From positions 1-45,952 of the forward strand of contig CAYVTI010000016.1 of NCBI GenBank assembly GCA_964454545.1: 45,952 nt of DNA, read 5' to 3'. Positions 25,033-32,781 of this stretch are shown here, piece by piece; the first letter of the stretch is position 1; every line of letters begins with the position of its first letter. The notes under the pieces were generated by a model. That model saw only the letters and a list, made by a program, of their open reading frames with translations, was not told the origin of the DNA and did no database searches. This stretch comes from JABCZZ01 sp964454545. Its GTDB lineage: Bacteria; Pseudomonadota; Alphaproteobacteria; Rickettsiales; JABCZZ01. The translations under genes and the position numbers were made by a program.

Positions 25033-25965
25033 ATGCCTGAAAATTCGTATTATAGTTCCCCTTACCAGACCACCGTCGCGGGGAAGATATCTTGTTCAGG
25101 AGTGGGCCTGCATTCCGGACAGCCGGTGCGTCTGACACTCTACCCTGCCGAAGCCGATACGGGCATCCAGTTCGTCCGGCTTGACGTGGAGGAAAAGAAG
25201 TCCTTTATCACTGCGAATTACCTCAATGTGACCGGGACCACGCTCGGCACGACCATCACCAACGAATACGGCGTCAGCGTCAGCACCATAGAGCACCTCA
25301 TGGCGGCGCTCTGGGGCATGGGCGTGGACAATGTCATCATAGCCATGGACGCGGCGGAAGTGCCGATTATGGATGGCAGCTCGGAGCCGTTTGTATTTAT
25401 GATTGAGTGCGCAGGGCTTAAAAAGTTGCGGGCGCGGCGTGATTTCATAGAAGTGCTGGACAAAGTGACGGTTAAGGAAGGCAGCTCCACCGCCTTCATC
25501 AGTCCGCTTGACGGATTTACGCTGGATATCGCAATTGACTATCCTAACACTGTTATCCCAAGGCAGCACGCCTGCTATGATTTCGGCGAGCAGGGCTTCA
25601 AGCATCTATTGTGCCGGGCGCGCACCTTCGGTTTCGCTGCCGATGTGGAAAAACTGCAGGCGGCAGGGCTGGCCCGCGGCGGTTCGCTCGATAATGCCAT
25701 CGTCATCAGCGACAAGACCGTGCTGAATGAAGGCGGACTGCGTTATAGCGATGAATTCGTCCGCCACAAGGCGCTTGACTGCGTAGGCGATTATTTTCTT
25801 GCCGGATACAGGATACGCGGGATGGTTTCCACCAACCGCCCCGGCCATGCGCTAAATAACAAGCTGATGCGTGCGCTGCTTGGCAATCGCGAGGCATGGA
25901 GACTCACCTCCTCGTCACAAATCAGGAAGAGTAAATTCTTTTTACCCGCGCACCAAGTCGCGTAA
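25033..25965 (+). CDS. lpxC: UDP-3-O-acyl-N-acetylglucosamine deacetylase
   Basis: A zinc enzyme that commits UDP-acyl-GlcNAc to lipid A synthesis. I start at ATG 25033 ('MPENSYYSSPYQTTVAGKIS'); a TTG at 25006 would add nine residues. The protein is then 310 residues, near normal. Zinc ligands are visible: His88 in 'TIEHLMAAL', and His and Asp in 'FVRHKALDCVGDYFLAG'. 'DGSSEPFVFMI' and 'PGHALNNKLMRALL' are further family motifs. The last 44 bases overlap the convergent alr gene. Confidence 0.97.
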   Translation: MPENSYYSSPYQTTVAGKISCSGVGLHSGQPVRLTLYPAEADTGIQFVRLDVEEKKSFITANYLNVTGTTLGTTITNEYGVSVSTIEHLMAALWGMGVDNVIIAMDAAEVPIMDGSSEPFVFMIECAGLKKLRARRDFIEVLDKVTVKEGSSTAFISPLDGFTLDIAIDYPNTVIPRQHACYDFGEQGFKHLLCRARTFGFAADVEKLQAAGLARGGSLDNAIVISDKTVLNEGGLRYSDEFVRHKALDCVGDYFLAGYRIRGMVSTNRPGHALNNKLMRALLGNREAWRLTSSSQIRKSKFFLPAHQVA

Positions 25966-26989
25966 AGACTTCATACCCTATAGTTCCCGCTGCTTTTGCC
26001 ACTACATCCACAGGCTGTTCCCTGTTGATAAAGACAATCCGCAATTTTTCATCGCGCAGATGAGAAGGAACGGCGGTTAAATCAACGCTTACCATATCCA
26101 TGGAAATCCTGCCCACCACGGGAACCGGAATGCCAGCGGCGAGGCCGGATATATGGTTTTTCAGGTTACGGAAGAAACCGTCCGCATAGCCGATTTCAAC
26201 CGTGCCGAGCACCGAGCCCTTTTTCACCGTCCAGCTTGCGCCATATCCCACGGTCTGATCCTCGCCAATATGACGGTATTGCAGCACTGGAGCGGAAAGT
26301 GTCACCACGTTTTCCACCGGGTTCGGCAGCGAAGTATTGGGAGATATTCCGTAAAGCGCGCAGCCGGGACGAAGCAGGTCAAAATGATAATCCCCGCCCA
26401 GGAAAACGCCCGATGAATTGGCAAAGCTTGCCGGAACGCCCGGGAAATGGCGCAAAGCCTGCCTGAACCGGGAAAGCTGCTCCCCGTTTTTGGGATTATC
26501 CGGTTCATTGGCGCAGGCAAGGTGGGAAATGACCAGTTGCAGGTTGCCTGTTGCCTGTCGCAGGTTTTCCAGGTCCTGTGCCGTAAATCCGAGGCGGCAC
26601 ATGCCGGTATCGATATGGAGGGCGTATTTCCCCGCATCCTGCCAGCACTGCAGCTGGGCCGGGTCATTGATGACCGGCATCAGGTTATAAGCGAGGAAAT
26701 CCTTTACCTGCCCGCTTCTTACCCCGTGAAACACGAATATATCCGCCTGCTGGCCGTTGCTGGAGAATACCTCCCGGAGCTCACTCCCCTCTTCCAGCGT
26801 GGCGACGAAGAAACGGCGGCAGCCGGACGCGTATAAGGCCGGGGCGATAGAACGCACGCCAAGGCCATACGCATTCGCCTTTATTACGGCGGCGCAGGCT
26901 TTACCCCCCTTTCCCCGCAATAATTCATAATTGCGGATAATGGCGGAAAGGTTTATCTCAAGCGTAGGGTTATGGGCGAAATCAGGCAT
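25922..26989 (-). CDS. alr: Alanine racemase
   Basis: A PLP enzyme making D-alanine for peptidoglycan. I start at ATG 26989 ('MPDFAHNPTLEINLSAIIRN'), which gives 355 residues; the longer frame to 27073 adds sequence not expected in the family. The PLP-binding lysine is Lys37 in 'AAVIKANAYGLG'. The second catalytic Tyr lies in 'VGYGASWTVKKGS', and 'GRISMDMVSVDLT' is also typical. A 7-base-period tract encodes part of residues 141-152. The C-terminus overlaps the 3' end of lpxC. Confidence 0.95.
   Translation of the reverse strand: MPDFAHNPTLEINLSAIIRNYELLRGKGGKACAAVIKANAYGLGVRSIAPALYASGCRRFFVATLEEGSELREVFSSNGQQADIFVFHGVRSGQVKDFLAYNLMPVINDPAQLQCWQDAGKYALHIDTGMCRLGFTAQDLENLRQATGNLQLVISHLACANEPDNPKNGEQLSRFRQALRHFPGVPASFANSSGVFLGGDYHFDLLRPGCALYGISPNTSLPNPVENVVTLSAPVLQYRHIGEDQTVGYGASWTVKKGSVLGTVEIGYADGFFRNLKNHISGLAAGIPVPVVGRISMDMVSVDLTAVPSHLRDEKLRIVFINREQPVDVVAKAAGTIGYEVFTRLGARVKRIYSS
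26534..26568 (+). repeat. Degenerate heptamer tract inside alr
   Basis: Five 7-base units run from 26534 to 26568, including CAGTTGC, AGGTTGC and CTGTTGC. They are in the same plus-strand orientation as the tracts in gltX and the RNA methyltransferase gene, although alr is on the minus strand. Confidence 0.65.
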
Positions 26990-27054
26990 TCGTGCTCTGA
27001 ATAGGTTATTTACCTCTGTCTCTAGCTTATTTTCACGCTGGAAACAAATTATAC

Positions 27055-27084
27055 TTGACTTAACCGGCAACAATTGCTGATAGT
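27055..27084 (+). promoter_or_regulatory. Promoter of tRNA-Glu
   Basis: TTGACT (27055-27060) and GATAGT (27079-27084) are separated by 18 bases. They end 14 bases before the tRNA, a fitting distance for a short leader. Confidence 0.5.
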
Positions 27085-27098
27085 GCTGGCCTGATTTT

Positions 27099-27173
27099 GA
27101 CCCCTTCGTCTAGCGGTTAGGACACCACCCTTTCACGGTGGTAACACGGGTTCGATTCCCGTAGGGGTCACCA
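27099..27173 (+). tRNA. tRNA-Glu (anticodon UUC)
   Basis: A complete cloverleaf of 75 bases with encoded CCA. The acceptor arm pairs GACCCC at the start with GGGGTC at 27164-27169. The anticodon stem is CCACC/GGTGG around the loop CTTTCAC, with TTC at 27132-27134. The T-arm reads CGGGTTCGATTCCCG. It is a single tRNA, and GluRS is encoded in the same window. Confidence 0.97.
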
Positions 27174-27391
27174 TCCGGACAAAATCGAACTTAACCTCTC
27201 AAGGGTTAGGCGCTTGGTTGATAGGGCTGCTTTCTCAGAATTGGATTTGGGTCTTTGGTGCAGCGGAGATATGCGTTTTACCTATTGCCTTTGATTGCAC
27301 TCCAACGCCAAAGACTTCCCATCCAGTGATAATCTGCCATCCAGCTGGAGCTTTCTTTTTTCGCAACTGGCCAGAGAAACCGGAAGAATAA

Positions 27392-27751
27392 TCACCTGCT
27401 CTTTTCCAGCCTTCCCTGTTCCATGGCATGCTGTTTTTCCATCTTCGCGGAAAAATTCAGCCAGTCCAGGTAACACCACAGGAACGCTAATACCGCAAGC
27501 ATGGAGACAGCCACCCAACGCAGGGCTTTGTCATTTTTTATCTGCGCTCTGGTGTTCTTTTTCAGCCATAACAGTAGCAGTGCGCCCCACAGGAGAACCT
27601 GCGATAATCCAAACAGGCTTACAGCAGAAACTCCAAGCGTTTCCACAATGACGTTCTCAGGATAATAAATATCGCAGGCCGCCAGCGCAATCGCGAGGCA
27701 GGAGAGCAGGACGGATGCGGACACCCGGAACGGATAGGTTAAATCGGCCAT
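27392..27751 (-). CDS. Small membrane protein of unknown function
   Basis: 119 residues with three likely transmembrane helices (about 9-27, 41-62 and 77-97) and a charged C-terminal tail ending 'EQGRLEKSR'. 'LLLWLKKNTRAQIKNDKALR' forms a basic loop between helices two and three. The start ATG (27751) has a weak GAGAA upstream. No family is recognised. It stands alone between tRNA-Glu and the PP2C-like gene; the 218 bases between it and the tRNA hold nothing I can support. Confidence 0.65.
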   Translation of the reverse strand: MADLTYPFRVSASVLLSCLAIALAACDIYYPENVIVETLGVSAVSLFGLSQVLLWGALLLLWLKKNTRAQIKNDKALRWVAVSMLAVLAFLWCYLDWLNFSAKMEKQHAMEQGRLEKSR

Positions 27752-27988
27752 AAACTATTCTCATTTATGTAAGTGTACGCCATTGCCGCGCAAACGGCAA
27801 TATTCTGTCACCCTCACCAGCAAAAAATGCTTTGCATACACAACATTTTGGCAACAAACTGATAAATAATTATATTATGCAGTTTATGGAAATAACATTA
27901 TGTACATGATTTAATAAAAATGTAACATAATATTAACCAATATCCTGTATTATATACAATTGCCTATTATTAAAAACGCGAGGCGCAG

Positions 27989-29995
27989 ATGGCTAATACA
28001 GCCACAGTAATGTCTACCGTCGCACAGGATGAGGCAGGAGGCACTCCAACTCCAAACCTGATTTTGGCCGACGAAGCAAACGGCATCTACGCGGCGCGCA
28101 CCCTTGGCCTAAAGTACAAGGAGCGTGACAAACCAAACTCCGATGATTCCCTCTCTGTCATGGCTTTTACGGACGATGCTCCACCTACACTCGAGCAATG
28201 TAAAGCAATGATGGGGGGAATAAAAACACAAGTTCGATCAAAGGCACAGGAAGCGGCAACAACAGAAGTAGGAAAAGGCGGTGTTTCAACATTTACTGGT
28301 ATGATGACGGCTAAGGATGGAATAGTATTTGTAAACATCGGCGACAGCCCTATCTTTATCGTCGGAGAGAAAGATGGGAAAGAGCATATTGTTCAGATTA
28401 ACCAACCACAAAGAATCTCATTCGGAAGTGCCACTTACTTACAGAATAGTATAGGAACACCAGATTCACCCCAGGTTTTCGAAGATCAAATCATATCAAT
28501 ATCATGGGATGAAATCAGAAGGGATTTCGGAAATAACCCGCAGCTCATTATGGGCGGCGACGGTCTGGTGGAAACAACACAAAAGACAGGCCAAAGTATC
28601 AATACATCTGATCGAACACGGAGTGACTATATTGATACGAATCAATCAAATTTTGCTCAACTAAAATTTATAGCAGAAGCGCGTATAATAGCGTCAGAGC
28701 AGGCGTTTGAAATCGGCAACCTATTAAAAGAAGCGAAAAAGAACCCCGGCGCCAATCTGGCAGAAACCCTGGTAAAGGCAGAAATAGAAAAGGGAGGCAG
28801 AGACGATACAACCGGGATAGTAGTCAAGTTAGCCCAATATATGTCAGAAGAAGGCAGAAAGCACTGTGCAGTATTCTTTGGCGATGGAGCGGGCGGAGAA
28901 GGCGTGGAAGGATCGGGCGCTGTCGTATCGCAGGCAGCCGTGAAAGCCGCCCAGGAAGAAGTCAAGGAACAGCGCCACATAGAAACCCTGACACCAATAC
29001 GCGGACAGTCTTTTGATCCGAAAGCCCCTCCTGCACAGGCAGCTGCTCATGAGAACCCTCCACAAGCAGGAAAAGAATCGACTCCGGCTTCAGTTTTCCA
29101 GTTGTCAGACACTAAGGATAAGTGGCGTCTCACCGCCAACGCAAAACTGGAGCAAAGGCTAAGTTTTTCGCTTAATGGCCTGACGGAAAGCCAGACACAA
29201 GCGCTTATGGGAGCACTCAGCAAGGAACTCAAGGCGCTTGGTTTGGAAGAAACCGGGGTAAGCATAACCAAATCCGCATCAACAGGAGAGGAAATCATCC
29301 GGTTAAACCCTGAACAGACCAGTGCTTTTGCCCATAGCCATCCAGAATTGCTGGAGAGAGTTAATCAGGATCCTCAGAGAACAGCATACGAAAACGGACA
29401 AATAAATAAAGTAGCGCAGGAAAAATTAGAAAATCTAAGGGTTGATTACGCAGAGAAACTTAAACCAGAAGGATGGTACTATGGTGAAACTAGAATAGGA
29501 GGAATGCCTATTCTAAGCATTAGAACTTCTGAACTCGGTGGAATGAAATCACTTTTCGACGATTTAGAAGCTAAAGGCATAAATACATATGATCCGACCA
29601 TCATAACAGTTGAAACAAATAGCAAAGGTAAAAACGTTCTTCGACTCTACCGTGAAGCTGCTGCGGTCTTTGCTCATGAACACCCAGATGAAGTCAAGCA
29701 TATTAAGCCTCAATATAGACAGCGATTGGAAACTTTATATGATTATGTGCAACAAGAACATCCCCCAGCGCAACCTCTTAGCGGTGGCAGGTCAGATAAG
29801 CCAGGACAACCCGTTGGGGGCACTCCAAAAGGTCCCGAAGCTGCTGGACAAAGGGCAGAGCCCCCTCCCAAGAGATCACAGCCACCAATTATGCAACAAC
29901 CAATAGGCCAAGACAGCCCCGCCGCTCCTCCCAGCCCCAGTGGCCGCCCTCCCGGTGGACAAAATCCTTCTCCCGGTGGCAGAGGCCAGAGGTAA
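27989..29995 (+). CDS. Degenerate PP2C-like protein with duplicated C-terminal domain
   Basis: 668 residues. Residues about 24-285 look like a diverged PP2C-type phosphatase: 'GIVFVNIGDSPIFIV' (111-125) matches the GDS strand, 'LIMGGDGLVE' (186-195) the SDG motif, and 'GGRDDTTGIVV' (269-279) the final DN motif. The first metal motif DGxGG is not found; 'MAFTDDAPP' stands there, so catalysis is doubtful. Two related domains follow, about 378-457 and 480-573. Each ends in '(I/V)xRL...FAHxHPxxxxxI' (AHSHPE at 448-453, AHEHPD at 562-567). Residues 590-668 are Pro/Gly-rich and end in GGRGQR. No signal peptide is seen. The role is unknown; signalling or secreted-effector ideas are inference. Confidence 0.8.
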   Translation: MANTATVMSTVAQDEAGGTPTPNLILADEANGIYAARTLGLKYKERDKPNSDDSLSVMAFTDDAPPTLEQCKAMMGGIKTQVRSKAQEAATTEVGKGGVSTFTGMMTAKDGIVFVNIGDSPIFIVGEKDGKEHIVQINQPQRISFGSATYLQNSIGTPDSPQVFEDQIISISWDEIRRDFGNNPQLIMGGDGLVETTQKTGQSINTSDRTRSDYIDTNQSNFAQLKFIAEARIIASEQAFEIGNLLKEAKKNPGANLAETLVKAEIEKGGRDDTTGIVVKLAQYMSEEGRKHCAVFFGDGAGGEGVEGSGAVVSQAAVKAAQEEVKEQRHIETLTPIRGQSFDPKAPPAQAAAHENPPQAGKESTPASVFQLSDTKDKWRLTANAKLEQRLSFSLNGLTESQTQALMGALSKELKALGLEETGVSITKSASTGEEIIRLNPEQTSAFAHSHPELLERVNQDPQRTAYENGQINKVAQEKLENLRVDYAEKLKPEGWYYGETRIGGMPILSIRTSELGGMKSLFDDLEAKGINTYDPTIITVETNSKGKNVLRLYREAAAVFAHEHPDEVKHIKPQYRQRLETLYDYVQQEHPPAQPLSGGRSDKPGQPVGGTPKGPEAAGQRAEPPPKRSQPPIMQQPIGQDSPAAPPSPSGRPPGGQNPSPGGRGQR

Positions 29996-30053
29996 CCCAT
30001 GCTTTCCAACATCATCAGTTTATGTACTGAAATAACCAAGAAAAAAAGATACC

Positions 30054-30464
30054 ATGGCATTTCAATTTGAGGAAGACGGCCGGTTAAAGAAAAAGAGCGC
30101 TGAGGAACTGGCGGCGCTCGATGCCGATTCATTCGTCATCGTGCTGGATCGGGGCACCGATATGGAAGGCAGGCCCTACTGGGCATACATCGCCGTCAAA
30201 CCAAGCAAATTTGAAGAGTTCATGCGCCTGACGGAAACGGGAGAGAATAAAATCTTCGCGGATTACGGCACTATACTGAAATACGGCTACGATAAGGAAG
30301 TCCCCGCTCATATTAAGGAGGAAATGAAGCGGGAACATAACTGTGATGAGAATTACATGGAAAACCTGAAAAAGGAAGTCCACGCCGCACAGATGGTATT
30401 CCTGGAAGAACAGGAAAACAACCGCATCAGCGGCATCGTCGCCATGCTCAAGAAGAAACAGTAG
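30054..30464 (+). CDS. Hypothetical protein, 136 residues
   Basis: An unrecognised soluble protein starting 'MAFQFEEDGRLKKKSAEELA', with a beta-rich middle ('DSFVIVLDRGTDMEGRPYWA') and a helical, charged C-terminal half ending in KKKQ. It is 58 bases after the PP2C-like gene on the same strand and may share its transcript. The ribosome site is weak (AAGA). Balanced codon use and normal composition favour a real gene. Confidence 0.7.
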   Translation: MAFQFEEDGRLKKKSAEELAALDADSFVIVLDRGTDMEGRPYWAYIAVKPSKFEEFMRLTETGENKIFADYGTILKYGYDKEVPAHIKEEMKREHNCDENYMENLKKEVHAAQMVFLEEQENNRISGIVAMLKKKQ

Positions 30465-30534
30465 GCGAAAGACACGATGAAACTGTCAGATCAAATCCGA
30501 AGTTTTACAGTTTACATCCCCCAGTGTAGCCACT

Positions 30535-31324
30535 TCATGCCCCGCGCGGTTTGCCTTGAGGGCCTCTTGGGGGAGGGCCTTTTGGGGGAGNNNNNNNNNN
30601 NNNNNNNNNNNNNNNNNNNNNNNNNNNNNNNNNNNNNNNNNNNNNNNNNNNNNNNNNNNNNNNNNNNNNNNNNNNNNNNNNNNNNNNNNNCTTTTGGGGG
30701 AGAGTCTTTTGGGGGACCTTGCTGCTGACTCAGTCCCAGTTGACTATCAATAGCATCTCGCAGTTTCCACAATGCTTCTTCTGAAGGGGGAGGATTGTTC
30801 GGATCGCGAAGATAATCCGCAATCCTTTCCATATCCTCGTTTATTGGTGCTACCTTGAGCGCAGCAAGTAATTGAGTTCTAAACGCCACTGAATTATCGA
30901 TTATTTTATCCACCTCCGGTCTTTGACTCAACTCTCGCAATATGCCTTGCATACTTTCAAAAGTTATCGGCTTAGGAAAAGATTGTTTATACTCATCGTA
31001 GGGCACGCCAGGTTTTAAAGGAGGAATTCTCTCACCATTTACGTATCCGGCTACAATATGAAAACTAGGATCTATTCCTTGTGGGAAATCTGATCCTTGT
31101 GGGAAATCTGAGGTTGCTCTTCTTTCTACTACCTCAGGAAATTTCTCCTTTACTGCGTCAAGAATTACGCTTCTTATTATATCCGCTCTGACATCTTCTT
31201 TTTGTGGATTACTTTGATCCTTTGGAATTGCAACCACAGGCATTTCGTTCCCTTGTTCGTTCCCTTGATAGAGAGAGATCTCTATACCACCAATTTTAAT
31301 TCTTTCAACTTTAGGTTCAGCCAT
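30535..31324 (-). CDS. Hypothetical protein with Pro/Lys pentapeptide repeats, crossing gap 1
   Basis: The N-terminal 211 residues (31324 to 30691) are certain: a soluble charged protein beginning 'MAEPKVERIKIGGIEISLYQ', with no family recognised. It holds the internal duplications QGNE-QGNE (20-27) and SDFPQG-SDFPQG (72-83). The C-terminus enters a 15-base repeat read as PPKDS-PPK before the N run. Left of the gap the same 15-base repeat continues. If the phase is kept, the protein ends 'PPKGPPPRGPQGKPRGA' at TGA 30535-30537. Merging the 12 bases shared by both gap edges gives an intact 225-residue frame. Taking the 100 N literally shifts the frame and ends at 30512, which I consider less likely. 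Confidence 0.7.
30591..30690. other. Assembly gap 1 (100 N)
   Basis: The last 12 bases before the N run (30579-30590) and the first 12 after it (30691-30702) are identical, CTTTTGGGGGAG, inside a 15-base tandem repeat. The gap may hold further repeat copies or nothing at all; 100 N is a placeholder length. Confidence 0.9.
31077..31111. repeat. 18-base tandem duplication in the gap-1 gene
   Basis: Two adjacent copies of CCTTGTGGGAAATCTGA plus one base (31077-31094 and 31095-31112) differ only in the last base. They encode SDFPQG twice. Confidence 0.9.
31244..31267. repeat. 12-base tandem duplication in the gap-1 gene
   Basis: Two exact adjacent copies of TTCGTTCCCTTG encode QGNE twice near the N-terminus of the minus-strand protein. 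Confidence 0.9.
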
Positions 31325-31465
31325 AACAACCTATACAAAATTAATTAGTTTCCAGATTATAAAGTTTATCGGACAATTATTAATAAATAATTAATATCTA
31401 TCAACAATTTCTCAGATAAGAAACTTCCCGCTTTTATAGACAAGCTAAATATATAATGATTATTA

Positions 31466-32680
31466 TCACCCCGCCTGCATCATCTTCGGCAGATCGCCCA
31501 TTAATCCCATGGCGTGCAGCATGAAGAGCCGTTTGAGCGGCGGGGCGTTATTGACCACATCCAGCCCCAAATCACGCGCAAGACGGATGGGCGCTATGTC
31601 ATTGGAGAACAGGCGCGTGATGCCGTCGGTGAGCGCCCCCATCGCCATCGCGTCGAACCGCCGCCAGCGCTGGTAATGCTCAAGCAAATTCCGGGAACCT
31701 ATATCAAGTCCCAGTTTCATCGCATCAGTGATAAGCTCGCTGAGCACCGCAACATCGCGGAAACCGACATTCACCCCCTGCCCCGCTATCGGGTGGATGG
31801 CGTGCGCCGCATCGCCAACCAGCGCAAAGCGCGTATCGATATAGGCCTTTGCCAGTATCAGGTGCAGCGGATAGGAAAACCGCCTGCCCGCCGTTTTAAA
31901 TTTCCCCAGGTGATGGCCCAGCCGCTTTTCTATCTCGACCAGAAATGTCTCTTCCGGCAGCTTTATAATCTCCGGGGCAAGTTTCTCGTCCTCGCTCCAC
32001 ACCAGCGCCGAACGGTTGTTCCGCATCGGCAGCGCGGCAAACGGCCCCACGGGAAGGAAGCGCTGCACCGCAAGCCCATGATGCGGCAGTTCATGCTCGA
32101 TCGTGCAGACAATCGCCGTCTGCCCGTAGCTTTTCTCAACCGCTTTAATTCCCGCATCCAGACGCATTTTAGAACGCTTGCCATCTGCAGCGACGATAAG
32201 CGGCGCAGTCCATACTGAGCCGTCCGAAAGCGTAACGGTCACTCCGTAAATGTCCCTTTCCACGGCATGAACCTGCGCCGGGGCAAGCATTGCGAGCGAA
32301 GGCAGCCCGGCGGCGCGCCTGGCGAGCGCGATGCGCATATGACGGTTTTCCACCATATGCCCCATGGGCTCATTGCCCGCATCCTTGTAATTATAATGCA
32401 CATGCGCGGTAGAATCCCCGTCCGCCACCCTTATATCCAGTATCGCCTCGGCCGACGGAGCCACATATTGCCAGACCCCGATGGCTTTGAGCACCCGCTC
32501 CGATCCCAGCGAAATGGCGCTCACCCGCCCGTCAAAATCCGGCGCAACCTGCGATCTTACATCATCTTTTTCAATAACGGCGACCTCCGCCCCTTCCTGC
32601 GCAAGGGCGATGGCAAGAGAAAGCCCTACCAAACCGCCGCCTACGATGATAATGTCCGTTTTATTCGCTTGTTTAATCAT
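31466..32680 (-). CDS. UbiH/UbiF/Coq6-family FAD-dependent ubiquinone hydroxylase
   Basis: A flavoprotein monooxygenase, 404 residues, that hydroxylates the ubiquinone ring precursor at the inner membrane. The N-terminal FAD-binding motif is 'DIIIVGGGLVGLSLAIALAQ' (about 9-28). The second FAD motif is 'GDAAHAIHPIAGQGVNVGFR' (about 283-302), which is diagnostic of the Ubi hydroxylases. Which ring position it acts on cannot be decided from sequence alone. It is divergent from nadA, 101 bases away. No ribosome site stands out. Confidence 0.92.
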   Translation of the reverse strand: MIKQANKTDIIIVGGGLVGLSLAIALAQEGAEVAVIEKDDVRSQVAPDFDGRVSAISLGSERVLKAIGVWQYVAPSAEAILDIRVADGDSTAHVHYNYKDAGNEPMGHMVENRHMRIALARRAAGLPSLAMLAPAQVHAVERDIYGVTVTLSDGSVWTAPLIVAADGKRSKMRLDAGIKAVEKSYGQTAIVCTIEHELPHHGLAVQRFLPVGPFAALPMRNNRSALVWSEDEKLAPEIIKLPEETFLVEIEKRLGHHLGKFKTAGRRFSYPLHLILAKAYIDTRFALVGDAAHAIHPIAGQGVNVGFRDVAVLSELITDAMKLGLDIGSRNLLEHYQRWRRFDAMAMGALTDGITRLFSNDIAPIRLARDLGLDVVNNAPPLKRLFMLHAMGLMGDLPKMMQAG

Positions 32681-32781
32681 AAATTTTTATCGCCGGTATA
32701 TTGAAAAACGCGGATTTCCGCAATATACTATCGTCAGAAAAGTAACTCAAGACCCATAGATTATCGGATATCGGAAATTAA

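Noticed and set aside
27174..27391. Attachment site or integration remnant after tRNA-Glu
   Set aside because: No direct repeat of the tRNA 3' end and no integrase-like frame was found in the following sequence.
30591..30690. Gap 1 as a true 100-base insert coding SPKRP repeats
   Set aside because: That frame breaks the 15-base repeat phase seen on the right side; the N length is a standard placeholder.
31514..32218. Plus-strand frame of 234 codons
   Set aside because: Antisense to the Ubi hydroxylase gene; Arg/His-rich shadow translation.
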